Under the pieces are notes generated by a model that saw nothing but the letters and a program-made list of their open reading frames with translations, was not told the DNA's origin and ran no database searches. From Phycisphaeraceae bacterium (lineage in GTDB: Bacteria; Planctomycetota; Phycisphaerae; Phycisphaerales; UBA1924), in assembly GCA_023898685.1 (NCBI GenBank), contig CP060234.1, positions 2,170,001 to 2,234,000 of the forward strand: DNA of 64,000 nucleotides, given 5' to 3'. Shown piece by piece: positions 24,501 through 33,033 of this stretch. Numbering within the stretch: the first letter of the stretch is position 1; each line of letters begins with the position of its first letter. Both the position numbers and the translations under genes were made by a program.

Positions 24501-24820
24501 CGGACGCGTCGCCCGTGGTCGAGGTCAACGGCGTGCAGGCGCCCGCGGCGCCCGGGCCGACGAGCGATTCGCTGATCGTCACCGGCACGCTTGTCGCCGG
24601 CGTCGGGGCGGAAACAGTCGTCGAGGTCACGTTTGTGCCCGATTGCGCGGCCGACGTCGCCCCGCCGTACGGCGTGCTTGACCTCGCGGACATCAACGCG
24701 TTCATCACGGGATTCCTGGCCCACGACCCGATTGCGGACATCGATGGCAATGGCATCTATGACCTGGGGGACATCAACGGGTTCGTGCAGGCGTTCGTGA
24801 CCGGGTGCGCGGCGCCCTGA
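21584..24820 (+). CDS. Secreted GH15 glucoamylase-like hydrolase with dockerin-like tail
   Basis: A 1078-residue protein. Signal peptide at residues 1 to about 27. The N-terminal part (about 45-170) is a beta-sandwich-like domain. The region about 190-500 matches the N-terminal super-sandwich type domain of bacterial glucoamylases. The (alpha/alpha)6 catalytic domain follows, with YVWPRDAAWAA near 551, QVDETSCYPWG near 614 and SLWEDSF near 675, corresponding to the GH15 WPRD, general-acid and DLWE regions. Likely action: releasing glucose from alpha-glucans outside the cell. The tail has a non-canonical first loop (APPYG) and a DGNG second loop. Unusually, it ends in TGCAAP rather than GCP. 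Confidence 0.87.
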   Translation: MLSCALRRAVGVLSLAMFVALAGGAASFVAHDPGAGVFGETGDITQREPEKPREAEATSLWIKTGPSFSYDAVAVYYTLDGTPPAGTHGSAGNPSTHVLTSGAGQIQFVRNEPGQSGNDDWWRADLPADARLFGATVRYLVSAYGPGGAEVFATDASDGDNTFEYANLLAWPGAGSGSANPGEGYPPLHFWKEEAVAGNGSINTMLDQNGSLYDIYCPSAGAVNGVSTKNEGYFDNFQDQFPASLQPGQRGQMHLNQAFVGLRPTNPATGEGTTYWLTNATGSDYVGVSQHWDGDSDVIVTEQTLVAGGHNLKVTQTDFAPRGIAFPTTNGGDPNRGLHIKRVSIKNQGASTAEVNVYFFADWALNGGDQFDGAFADESRGAMVFYDNTHRFVNGAGEYNPSTFSDYEKNVSVYLAAAIKVNGGPARGFWSDTSNDQGEGWIGDKITINPGQTKSFGLYIVGGFDDFAGATGTYAAQQAPVIDQLFNAGSITALSDATRADWESWLDQGVSFTCPDTAYNELFKRGLIGTALHLDDKNGGIIAGMHNGAYPYVWPRDAAWAAITLARTGHIAEAENIFHFLRDVAYRDIEGWGRKGFWKQKYTTDGYTIWGSPQVDETSCYPWGVRSIFDITGDLSFLEDHYDEVYEAAIASSQDSTVDSRLRYEESVDLMYSMSLWEDSFDVFNYSNASVVRGLEDAAAIADTLDQQSCPGGPGTCNYHNDEALFQARANAIRGGLDARLAWNGENTDISQLGITYPFEIYPAGSPRPQLILDRINGFAPDAFGNIHPLLRDGSIPEWAGLVDRYWNDGYWNGGPWFLTTLWFGAYHAERQGVNPGTADIDVHKQKLDLLIGHLGPMGFGAEQIADYSNVLYAGQADYTLQTAFPNAWESMSFLTDAIMLFLGYEPDAGSILRIKPKLPSDWSSMSFGNLPVGDSRVDVLVEGHLNPSRHTFTNRTGDPLPFETTIRFEPIADASPVVEVNGVQAPAAPGPTSDSLIVTGTLVAGVGAETVVEVTFVPDCAADVAPPYGVLDLADINAFITGFLAHDPIADIDGNGIYDLGDINGFVQAFVTGCAAP

Positions 24821-24948
24821 TCACACCCGTCGGGGTCCGAATCGCGAGAATCTCCGAACTCTGTGCTTTTTCACTGGCGGGGTGGGATCGTGCGCGTACG
24901 CTCTCACGAGTGGCGGGCGATCATGCCGAGCCGCGTCCGGGGGACATC

Positions 24949-27549
24949 ATGATGCGTCGCGATCCGTTTCTGCTGTCTATTGCGTTGTGCGGGTCATTCT
25001 GTTCAGGCGCGCACGCCGATCCGTTGGCCTCGTGCGGGATGACGTGCGACCAGCGTGTTCCGCCGCCGCTCGCGGTTCTCCGCCCGCTCGATGCGGCTCG
25101 CTCTGATGTCGCGGGACTGCGGGGCCCGGCGGGGCTCGAGGACGGTTCGACGATCGACATCCTCGTGCTTTACACGACGCAGGCCGCCGACGCCAACGGC
25201 GGGCCGGCGGGAATCGAATCGAAGATTCTCGCGGGGCGGGACGAACTCAACACGGCGATGACCGATTCGCTCGTGCCCACACAGTTCCGTGTCGTGCACA
25301 TGGAGGAGGTCACGTTCGGCCAGAGCGGCTCGATGGGCACGCAGCTCGCGCAGCTCCGCGATCCCGCCGATGGTGTGCTCGACGACGCCCACGACCTGCG
25401 CGACCTGTACAAGGCGGACATCGTCATGCTCGTCATCTCGGCGGGGGACGTCTGCGGCATTGCCAATATCGGCGTTGGGCCGGGCAGCACGCCGACGCCG
25501 GAGAACGCCTTCGGCGTCGTGGCGGCGACGTGTATGACGGCGCCCGCCTCGGCCTTCGCTCACGAGGTGGGCCATGTCATGGGCCTGCTGCATGGCTACG
25601 AGGAGAACCCCTGCACCAACGGCGGCTCGCGCTTCGGGAAGGGGTACGAGGCCCCCGATCTCTCGTTCCAGTCGGTCATGGGCGTGGGCGCCGCCCCGCG
25701 CGTGCTCCGGTTCTCCAACCCCGACGTCGAATACAACGCCCAGCCCACCGGCGTGCCGATCGGCGATGACCAGGCCGCCGACAGCGCCGCGGCGCTCATG
25801 CTCGCCGCCCCGATCGTCGCGCAGTACCGCGACCGCGACCTCAACGCCAACGGCGTCGAGGACAGTGACGAGATCGCCGCGGGCACGCTCTCCGACTGCG
25901 ACGGCAACGGCTACCCCGACTTCGCCGACCAGGATTTCAACCGCAACGGCACACCCGACGCGTGCGACATCTCGAACGGCACGAGCCTCGACGCCGACGC
26001 CGACGGTGTGCCCGACGAGGCCGAGGTCCCGGTGCTCTACGTGAATCAGGCCGCGGCGGGCAACCAGCGGGGCGACTCATGGCCCGACGCGATGATCGAC
26101 CTCCAGGATGCACTCGCGCTCGCGCGCGCCAGCGGCGACGTCAGTCAGATCTGGATCGCGGGCGGAACCTACCTGCCCGCGACAGACGGTCACCGGGCTC
26201 AGGGCTTCGACCTCGTTGCGGGTGTTTCGCTTTATGGCGGGTTCACCGGCACGGAGGCTTCGATCGATGATCGGATTGCGGGGGCCGCGGAGACCATTCT
26301 GTCGGGCGACCTCAACCAGGACGACCTGCCCGACCTCTCGAATCGGGAGGACAACACGATCAACGTGCTGTTCCTCTACGCCCAATCCCAGCCCATCACG
26401 CTCGACGGCCTCGTCGTCGAGCACGGCAACGCCGACTTTGAGGTCAACTGCGGCGGGTTCATGTACGACGCCGGCGGTATGCTCGTCTACAACACCGATG
26501 TCATCGTCAACAACTGCGAGTTCCGGGACAACACGGCCCTGAGCTACGCTGCGGCATTGCTGATCAACAACTCGAAGTCGAAGATCGTCAACTCGTGGTT
26601 CCACCACAACACCGCGATCGACGGCGTGTTCTACGGTGTCGGCGGCGCCTACCCCTACGACGGCTACGTCGGTGCGATCCGCCTCAATACCTTCTACAAC
26701 GGCGCCGACAACCAGTTCGTCAATAACCTCGTCGAGTTCAACGAGGACGGCGACTCCACTTCCGGGATCTTGATTGCGGGCTGTGAGCCGCTCTTCGCCA
26801 ACAACGTCATCGCGCACAACTCGACCCGCGGGCGGTACGGGGGCGGGGCGCTGTCGTTCGTGCTGTGCAACGGGGTCGAGATCGACAACTCGACCATCGC
26901 GTACAACACCGCGCCGAACGCGATCACCAACTCGTATCAGGGCGTCTCGAACAGCCGGTCGCAGGTCATCATCAGCAATTCGATCATCTGGGGGAATACG
27001 GTTGCGGGCGTGCCGCCCGTCGCGCAGTACAACGGGTCGGGCACCGGCGCCTCGCACGAGATCAACAACTCGGTGGTCGAGGACTGGCCCGGGAGCTACG
27101 TGGGCACCGGGTCTACAAACGCCGACCCGCTCTTCGCCGACGCCGCCAACGGGGACTTCTCGCTCCTGCCCGGCTCGGGCGCGATCGACATGGGCGACAA
27201 CACCGCCGTGCCCGCCGACGGGCCCGACCTTGACGGCAACGGCAATACCTCCGAGTCCCTGCCGCTCGACTTCGCGGGCAACCCGAGGTTCACGGACGAC
27301 CCGGACACGGCCGACACGGGTGTCGGACCCGCCCCGGTCGTCGACGCGGGCGCGTTCGAGTATCAGCCGGCGGCGGCGTGTCTCGCCGATCTCGCCGAGC
27401 CGTTCGGCCTGCTCGACCTGAACGACGTCCTCGCGTTCATCAGCGGGTTTACGACCCAGGACCCGATCGCCGACCTTGACAGCAACGGGCTCTTTGACCT
27501 CGTGGATGTGACCACGTTTGTGTCGTCGTTCCTCGCGGGGTGCCCGTAG
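24949..27549 (+). CDS. Secreted metzincin-type metalloprotease fused to beta-helix, with dockerin-like tail
   Basis: An 866-residue protein. Signal peptide MMRRDPFLLSIALCGSFCSG. The zinc protease domain (about residues 68-270) contains HEVGHVMGLLH (His205, Glu206, His209, His215), an HExxHxxGxxH site, with a Met-turn-like SVMGVG at about 242-247. This resembles reprolysin-like M12B peptidases. A short Asp/Asn-rich calcium segment (about 300-360) leads into a right-handed beta-helix (about 365-790) with Asn-ladder repeats such as NNSKSKIVNSWF. The tail has an AEPFG first loop and a DSNG second loop and ends FLAGCP. The start at 24949 is chosen for the signal peptide and the GGGGGA just upstream. 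Confidence 0.87.
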   Translation: MMRRDPFLLSIALCGSFCSGAHADPLASCGMTCDQRVPPPLAVLRPLDAARSDVAGLRGPAGLEDGSTIDILVLYTTQAADANGGPAGIESKILAGRDELNTAMTDSLVPTQFRVVHMEEVTFGQSGSMGTQLAQLRDPADGVLDDAHDLRDLYKADIVMLVISAGDVCGIANIGVGPGSTPTPENAFGVVAATCMTAPASAFAHEVGHVMGLLHGYEENPCTNGGSRFGKGYEAPDLSFQSVMGVGAAPRVLRFSNPDVEYNAQPTGVPIGDDQAADSAAALMLAAPIVAQYRDRDLNANGVEDSDEIAAGTLSDCDGNGYPDFADQDFNRNGTPDACDISNGTSLDADADGVPDEAEVPVLYVNQAAAGNQRGDSWPDAMIDLQDALALARASGDVSQIWIAGGTYLPATDGHRAQGFDLVAGVSLYGGFTGTEASIDDRIAGAAETILSGDLNQDDLPDLSNREDNTINVLFLYAQSQPITLDGLVVEHGNADFEVNCGGFMYDAGGMLVYNTDVIVNNCEFRDNTALSYAAALLINNSKSKIVNSWFHHNTAIDGVFYGVGGAYPYDGYVGAIRLNTFYNGADNQFVNNLVEFNEDGDSTSGILIAGCEPLFANNVIAHNSTRGRYGGGALSFVLCNGVEIDNSTIAYNTAPNAITNSYQGVSNSRSQVIISNSIIWGNTVAGVPPVAQYNGSGTGASHEINNSVVEDWPGSYVGTGSTNADPLFADAANGDFSLLPGSGAIDMGDNTAVPADGPDLDGNGNTSESLPLDFAGNPRFTDDPDTADTGVGPAPVVDAGAFEYQPAAACLADLAEPFGLLDLNDVLAFISGFTTQDPIADLDSNGLFDLVDVTTFVSSFLAGCP

Positions 27550-27666
27550 GCGTCGGCGTGGGCCGCACGAGGTCCGGTTGGCTCACACGGGGCGAACAAA
27601 CGGGCAGGTCCGAGATCTGCCGGGCGGGGCAGGCCCGAACATTCTCGGTGCGGTCTGCAAGATTGG

Positions 27667-27695
27667 TCGAATCGATTCCGTCCATCGGGTACGCT
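27667..27695 (+). promoter_or_regulatory. Promoter of the gene at 27746
   Basis: TCGAAT (27667-27672), a 17-nt spacer, TACGCT (27690-27695), identical in design to 21443-21471. Confidence 0.55.
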
Positions 27696-27745
27696 GATGG
27701 ACCGGCTTCACCGCGTCGCAGAGCTGGAGCCCGAGGGAGGTTATC

Positions 27746-29164
27746 ATGCGCACGTTGTTCACCGCCGCCGCGTTGCTCGCGGCCGCCGGGGCCGCCAACG
27801 CCCAGTTCATGTTCGAGATCAGCGAGGACGGGCGCGACGTTGCGTTCCCGGTCGCCCAGCAGACCCAGGGCCAGGCCGCCCGCGGCTCGACGCTGCCGTT
27901 CGGCACAACGCCCGATATCGAGGTCGCGCTCCGTCGCCAGATCGGCGGGCTGGCCGTCGCCGACATGAATGGCGATGGGCTCAAGGACGTCGTCGCGGTG
28001 TGCTACTCGTCCAGTTCGTTCCCGCCCTACGACGACTGGCGCGAGATGGTGTTCTACAACACGCCGAGCGGGCTGAGCACCACCCCGGGCTGGTACAGCG
28101 ACAACCAGACGCACGCGGGCGACGTCCAGGTCGGCGACGTCAACGGCGACGGCTTCCCCGACATCGTCGCGATCCGGGGCGGTTCGGTCCGCACCGACAA
28201 CGTGCAGATCTACTTCGGAACGGCGAGCGGGCCCTCGACCAGCCCGGGTTACTCGTCGAGCTACTCCCGCCGCGCGTGGGGAACCTCGGGCGATCTCTTC
28301 GACATCGACAACGACGGCGACCTTGACCTGATGACAACGAACCAGGGCCTCAGCCCCGACCCCTATCGACCGATGCTCCTCTACCGCAACAACGGGTCCG
28401 GGCTCGGCGTCACACCGGACTGGCAGTCCGGCTCCGACGAGATCTCCAACGGCCTCGCGCACGCCGACTTGCTGGGCTCCGACGGCCTGCCCGAGGTCAT
28501 CGCGGCGAAGTGGGTCAACTTCAACAGCGGCGTCTACCAGAACACGGCCGGCACGCCCGATCCGTTCCCGTTCATGTCCGTCGCGGCCACCACCGCCGAC
28601 AAGGGCGCCGCCGCGGGCGACATCAACGGCGACGGGTTCCCCGACGTCGTCATCGGCGGCGACCCGGTGATGGCCTACGACGCGGTGCACGGCGCCCTCA
28701 TCCCGTTCTGGACCGCGAACCCGCCGTTTGGCGGCTCGCAGGAGGTCCGCCTCCACGACGCCGATGGAGACGGAGACCTTGACGTCGCGGACGTCGTGTT
28801 CGGCGACGGGCGGGCCCACCTCTACCAGAACAACAGCGGCACCCTCGACACCACGCCGACGTGGACCTTCGACGCGCCCGAGGTCGGCACGGCGATCACC
28901 TTCGGCGACCTCAACGGCGATGGGCGCGACGACCTCGTCGTGGGATACTCGGGGGACATCTGCATCCGCGTCTTTCTCGCGCAGGCCCCGCCCTGCCTTG
29001 CGGACCTGACGGGCGACGGAGTCCTTGACCTCGCCGACGTCCAGGCGTTCATCACCGCGTTCGTCGCCGGTGATTCGGCCGCCGACCTCGCCGCGCCTTT
29101 CGGCGTGCTCGACCTCGCAGATGTCCAGGCCTTTATTGCCTCCTTTATCGCGGGCTGCCCCTGA
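27746..29164 (+). CDS. Secreted VCBS/FG-GAP repeat protein with Gly-Cys dockerin-like tail
   Basis: A 472-residue protein with signal peptide MRTLFTAAALLAAAGAANAQ. The body (about residues 55-415) is a series of VCBS-type repeats with calcium-loop signatures: VADMNGDGLKDVVAV, VGDVNGDGFPDIVAI, FDIDNDGDLDLMTT, AGDINGDGFPDVVIG and FGDLNGDGRDDLVVG. These predict a seven-bladed propeller. The tail begins at Cys (CLADLTGDG, canonical) and its second loop is the AAPFG type; it ends FIAGCP. GGAGG lies 5 nt before the ATG. No enzymatic motif is seen, so a binding or surface role is likely. Confidence 0.88.
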   Translation: MRTLFTAAALLAAAGAANAQFMFEISEDGRDVAFPVAQQTQGQAARGSTLPFGTTPDIEVALRRQIGGLAVADMNGDGLKDVVAVCYSSSSFPPYDDWREMVFYNTPSGLSTTPGWYSDNQTHAGDVQVGDVNGDGFPDIVAIRGGSVRTDNVQIYFGTASGPSTSPGYSSSYSRRAWGTSGDLFDIDNDGDLDLMTTNQGLSPDPYRPMLLYRNNGSGLGVTPDWQSGSDEISNGLAHADLLGSDGLPEVIAAKWVNFNSGVYQNTAGTPDPFPFMSVAATTADKGAAAGDINGDGFPDVVIGGDPVMAYDAVHGALIPFWTANPPFGGSQEVRLHDADGDGDLDVADVVFGDGRAHLYQNNSGTLDTTPTWTFDAPEVGTAITFGDLNGDGRDDLVVGYSGDICIRVFLAQAPPCLADLTGDGVLDLADVQAFITAFVAGDSAADLAAPFGVLDLADVQAFIASFIAGCP

Positions 29165-29219
29165 ATGAAGGAACGTGGGGGGATGCACTCGGATTGAAGA
29201 TCGAGGCCGGAGAATCGAC

Positions 29220-31082
29220 ATGAACGGGACATCACGGATGCGTGCCCCAATCGCGTGCGTGGCGCTCGCCGCGGCGGCTGTCGCCTCGACTGATGCGTCG
29301 GGTCAGCCGCTCTCGTTCGATCCGCCTCTGCCCGAGCTCGGGGGGTTCCCGGGCGAATACCCGCTGCCTCCGCTCGTCATTCCCGACGAGAACCCCATCA
29401 CCGAGCCCAAGCGCGTGCTGGGCAAGATCCTCTTCTGGGACGAGCAGCTTTCTACGGACAACACGCGCGCCTGCGGCTCGTGCCACGTCAGTTCGGCCGG
29501 CGGGACCGACCCTGTTCTCGCTCCCAACCCCGGGCCCGACGGCGAGTATGGCACCGAGGACGACAAGTACACTTCCTTCGGCGTGATCCACACCGGCGCC
29601 GACGGGCGCTACATCCCCGACCCCGTCTTCGGGCTCGACCGGCAGGCCGGCTTCCGCTCGGCTCCGCCCTCGATCTTCGCCGCCTACTTCACCGAGCTGT
29701 TCTGGGACGGGCGAGCGATTGCTGAGTTCGTCGACCCGGAGACGGGCGAGGTGGCGATCCCCAACAACGCGGCGCTCGAAAGCCAGGCGGTGCAGCCGAT
29801 CTTCAACCCCGCCGAGATGGCGCACGACGGGCGGGCGTGGGTGGACGTGAAAGCCAAGCTCGTCGATGCGGTGCCGCTCGCGCTCGCGCAAGGCGTCCCC
29901 GATGACGCGGCGGCGGTGCTCGCCGATCATCCGAGCTACCCCGATCTCTTCGCCGCCGCGTTCGGCGATTCGGAGATCACGGGCCGCCGCGTCGCGATGG
30001 CGATCGCGACGTACGAGCGCACGCTCATCCCTGACCAGACACCCTTTGATCTCTACGTCGCGGGCGACACGGGCGCGATGACGCCCGGCCAGATCCTGGG
30101 GTGGGAGCGGTTCAACGCCGTCGCTTGCGTGGTGTGCCACACCCCGCCTCTGTTCGTCGATCGGAACTTCCAGAGTGTCGGGCTGCGCCCCGACGCCGAG
30201 GACCTCGGGCACGGCGGCGTGACCGGCAACCCGGGCGACGCGGGGACGTTCAAGACGTCCACGCTCCGCAATGTGGGGTTGAAAGCCTCGTTCATGCACA
30301 CCGGCGCGCTCACCACGATGGAGGAGGTGTTCGACTTCTACGCCGGCGCCGGCGCAGATGGCGTCGCCAACCGCAACCCGTTCCTTCCCATCGACGTCAC
30401 GCCCGACGACCGCGCTTCGATCACCGACTTCATGGTCAACGCGCTGACCGACCCGCGCGTGGCCGCCGAGGCCTTCCCGTTCGACCGGCCCAGCCTCTAC
30501 TCGGAGTGGGGCGACAACCCGCGGATCGAGCCGGGCGGCACCGCGGGTTCGGGCGGGATCACGCCCCGCGTCATCGCGATCAGCCCGCCCAATGTCGGAA
30601 ACCTCGATTTCAAGGTTGGTCTCGCGGACGCGTTGGGTGGTGCGACGGCGAACGTCGCGGTCTCCGATCAGGCGCCCGTCGGGGGCGTTGTCAGCCCCGA
30701 CGAGCTGGTCGGCCCGTTCCTTCTGCCGGGTGCTGCCCCGGGCGAGGGGTACGCGACCTGGCAGCGGCCCATTCCCGCCCGCCCGGCGCTCGAGGGAAGC
30801 GTGCTCTACATGCAGTGGCGCGTCGATGATCCCGCGGCGGCGGACGGCCTCGCCTTGTCGCCGCCCGTGCGCGTCGAGTTCTTCTGCAACGGGCGTTGCG
30901 CCAGCACCTGCCCGGCCGACGTCGCCGAGCCGTTCGACGTGCTCGACCTCGCGGACGTGCAGTCGTTTGTCCTGTCGTTCGTTTCGGGCGACGCGCTGGC
31001 CGACCTTGCCGCCCCGTTCGGCGTGCTTGACCTCGCGGACGTCCAGTTGTTCGTTTCGTCGTTCCTGGCGGGCTGCCCCTAG
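29220..31082 (+). CDS. Secreted di-haem cytochrome c peroxidase (MauG/CcpA-like) with dockerin-like tail
   Basis: A 620-residue protein with a signal peptide (about residues 1-25). Two haem c sites are present: CGSCH at about residue 84 and CVVCH at about 303, in the order of bacterial di-haem peroxidases. Supporting blocks are ILFWDEQLSTD before the first haem and KTSTLRNVGLKASFMHTGAL after the second, with Met and His ligand candidates. A beta-domain follows (about 440-565). The tail carries two non-canonical loops (AEPFD and AAPFG), the only such case here, and ends FLAGCP. The ATG at 29220 is favoured over 29175 because it begins the signal peptide. Expected role: periplasmic or surface peroxide reduction or oxidation of an exported substrate. 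Confidence 0.88.
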   Translation: MNGTSRMRAPIACVALAAAAVASTDASGQPLSFDPPLPELGGFPGEYPLPPLVIPDENPITEPKRVLGKILFWDEQLSTDNTRACGSCHVSSAGGTDPVLAPNPGPDGEYGTEDDKYTSFGVIHTGADGRYIPDPVFGLDRQAGFRSAPPSIFAAYFTELFWDGRAIAEFVDPETGEVAIPNNAALESQAVQPIFNPAEMAHDGRAWVDVKAKLVDAVPLALAQGVPDDAAAVLADHPSYPDLFAAAFGDSEITGRRVAMAIATYERTLIPDQTPFDLYVAGDTGAMTPGQILGWERFNAVACVVCHTPPLFVDRNFQSVGLRPDAEDLGHGGVTGNPGDAGTFKTSTLRNVGLKASFMHTGALTTMEEVFDFYAGAGADGVANRNPFLPIDVTPDDRASITDFMVNALTDPRVAAEAFPFDRPSLYSEWGDNPRIEPGGTAGSGGITPRVIAISPPNVGNLDFKVGLADALGGATANVAVSDQAPVGGVVSPDELVGPFLLPGAAPGEGYATWQRPIPARPALEGSVLYMQWRVDDPAAADGLALSPPVRVEFFCNGRCASTCPADVAEPFDVLDLADVQSFVLSFVSGDALADLAAPFGVLDLADVQLFVSSFLAGCP

Positions 31083-31143
31083 GCCGCTCCGCCCCAGTCA
31101 TACCGACACCCGGCGCTGCCCGTGGTGAGAGAGGGGTTTCACA

Positions 31144-32727
31144 ATGAAGTCATCTGCGATTGTGTGCCTTGCGCTGGCGGCGGGCGTCGCCTCCGCCCAG
31201 TGGACGGACGACCCGACCGCCAACACGCCCGTCGTGGTCAAGGCGAACGACCAGGACGTCGCCCGTATGGCCGTCGCTCCCGACGGATCGAGCTGGACCG
31301 GGTGGTACGACTTCGAGGCCGGCGGCATTACCGTCCGCGTCCAGCGGCTCGACGCCGACGGCAACCAGACCTTCGGCCCCGATGGCCTGCTCGTGAGCAA
31401 CCACGCGCAGAACACCTTCGTCGTGGGGTGGGATCTGGGTGTTGACGCGGCCGGCAACGTGATGCTCACGTTCGTCGACATCCGCGCCGGCGGCGACAAT
31501 GACGTCTACGCCTACCTGATCGCTCCCGACGGGACCTTCCTCTGGGGCCCGGACGGCGTGGCCATCTCGGACAACAGCGACTACGAGGCCAATCCCGTCA
31601 TCACCCAGCTTATCGGGGGGCAGTACGCGGTGGTCTGGCCCCGCTACGACTCGGCGCCGGGCCTTTATCTCCAGGTTCTCGACGCCTCGGGGACGACCCT
31701 GCTCAGCCCCGGCGGCATCCGCATCGCGGGCAACGGCACCGAGGCGCCCGCGTTCCAGGAGATCGCCCCGATCGACGACGGCGACTTCATCCTCTCGTTC
31801 GTCCGCGACACCGCGACCTTCCTCAGCCCGCGGCACGTCATGGCCCAGAAGTATGGCCTCGACGGAACGCAGCGGTGGGGGAGCGCGCCGGTGGTTGTTT
31901 CCAACGCGACCAGCGTGCCCATCGCCCATCTGCCCAGCCTCGTGCTCGACGCCGACCAGCACGCTGTCATCGCGTGGCACGATACACGTGACGGCGACTT
32001 CGACTGCTACGTCCAGCGTCTCGACGGCTCGGGCAACCCGGTGTTTGTGGCGAACGGCGTGGCGGTCTCGACCGAACTCGCCCGCCAGCAGATCGGCCCC
32101 GCGGTCGCCGTGGAGCCGGGCGGCGACGTGATGGTCGCCTTCCGCAACCTCGACGGCGCCCAGAACATCCAGGGGCTCAACGTGCAGCGCATCGACGGTG
32201 ACGGCGTGCGCGCTCTGGGCAACAGCGGCGTCGTGCTTCTGCCCTACGACAACCAGTACAACGGCACGCCCCTGGCCGTGTCTGACGCGGGGGGCATCGC
32301 GATCCTCACGGCTTTGGAGCCCAACTCCTCGGTCGGCAACTTCGACGATGTCCTCAAGCTCCTCCGCGTCGATGCTTCCGGCGCGCTCATCGACGGCGCG
32401 CCTATTGATCTGGCGACCACGGCGAGCCAGAAGTTCCGTCTCAACTTCAGCCGCACGCCCGACGGCGGCTACCTCGTCGCGTGGGACGACGACCGGAACG
32501 GCAACCAGGACATCTACGCGCAGAAGGTCAACGCGGACGGCTCGCTCGGTGGTAGCGGCTGCCTGGCCGACCTGACGGGCGACGGCATTCTCGACCTGGC
32601 CGACGTGCAGCTGTTCATCAGCTCGTTCATCGCGGGCAACCTGCTCGCCGATGTCACGGGCGACGGCATCCTCGATCTGGCCGACGTGCAGTTGTTCGTC
32701 GCGTCGTTCGTCGCGGGCTGCCCGTAA
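31144..32727 (+). CDS. Secreted beta-repeat protein with Gly-Cys dockerin-like tail
   Basis: A 527-residue protein with signal peptide MKSSAIVCLALAAGVASAQ. The body (about residues 30-470) consists of repeated segments of about 55-60 residues with V(A)WHDTRDGDFDCYVQRLDGSG-like cores, for example WYDFEAGGITVRVQRLDADGN and WDDDRNGNQDIYAQKVNADGS. These look like a beta-propeller built on Asp-box-like WxDxRxGxxDIYxQ turns. No catalytic site is evident. The tail begins at Cys, both loops are canonical (TGDG twice), and it ends FVAGCP. A perfect terminator hairpin lies about 50 bp downstream. Confidence 0.86.
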   Translation: MKSSAIVCLALAAGVASAQWTDDPTANTPVVVKANDQDVARMAVAPDGSSWTGWYDFEAGGITVRVQRLDADGNQTFGPDGLLVSNHAQNTFVVGWDLGVDAAGNVMLTFVDIRAGGDNDVYAYLIAPDGTFLWGPDGVAISDNSDYEANPVITQLIGGQYAVVWPRYDSAPGLYLQVLDASGTTLLSPGGIRIAGNGTEAPAFQEIAPIDDGDFILSFVRDTATFLSPRHVMAQKYGLDGTQRWGSAPVVVSNATSVPIAHLPSLVLDADQHAVIAWHDTRDGDFDCYVQRLDGSGNPVFVANGVAVSTELARQQIGPAVAVEPGGDVMVAFRNLDGAQNIQGLNVQRIDGDGVRALGNSGVVLLPYDNQYNGTPLAVSDAGGIAILTALEPNSSVGNFDDVLKLLRVDASGALIDGAPIDLATTASQKFRLNFSRTPDGGYLVAWDDDRNGNQDIYAQKVNADGSLGGSGCLADLTGDGILDLADVQLFISSFIAGNLLADVTGDGILDLADVQLFVASFVAGCP

Positions 32728-32777
32728 GCAGGCGATTCAAGCCCGGGCCACCGGGTGGAGGAATCACCGATCCATGC

Positions 32778-32810
32778 GAACCGCCGCGGTATGCCGCGGC
32801 GGTTCTCTTT
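32778..32810 (+). terminator. Rho-independent terminator after the gene at 31144
   Basis: Perfect 12-bp stem GAACCGCCGCGG / CCGCGGCGGTTC with a 4-nt loop, followed by TCTTT. The rest of 32811-32956 shows no gene. Confidence 0.8.
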
Positions 32811-32956
32811 GTTTGCGACGGTGGCTGTCAGGGTGAGATTGGCGATTATCGGTCACGGGATGGTCCGGCCGTATCCCGGACAACGTCCGCACTGAGCATC
32901 TCCGGACGGCACGGGCAAGACCGGACCATGTACTCGCTATTCCCCAGCGCAAACGC

Positions 32957-32985
32957 TTGCCGGGACAACCGCTTTGCTGTACCGT
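32957..32985 (+). promoter_or_regulatory. Promoter of the subtilase gene at 33034
   Basis: TTGCCG (32957-32962), a 17-nt spacer, TACCGT (32980-32985), followed about 30 nt later by GAGAGGGGAAAAC and GTG. Confidence 0.55.
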
Positions 32986-33033
32986 GGGAGCCCTCGGGGG
33001 TATCTGGTCCTTTATTGATCGAGAGGGGAAAAC

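Noticed and set aside
21458..24724. A 1088-codon open frame antisense to the GH15-like gene, and similar long antisense frames at 13468-16428 and 33235-35961
   Set aside because: High GC at third positions removes stops from antisense frames. The translations are low-complexity Arg/Val/Asp-rich and match no family, while the sense frames have signal peptides and domains.
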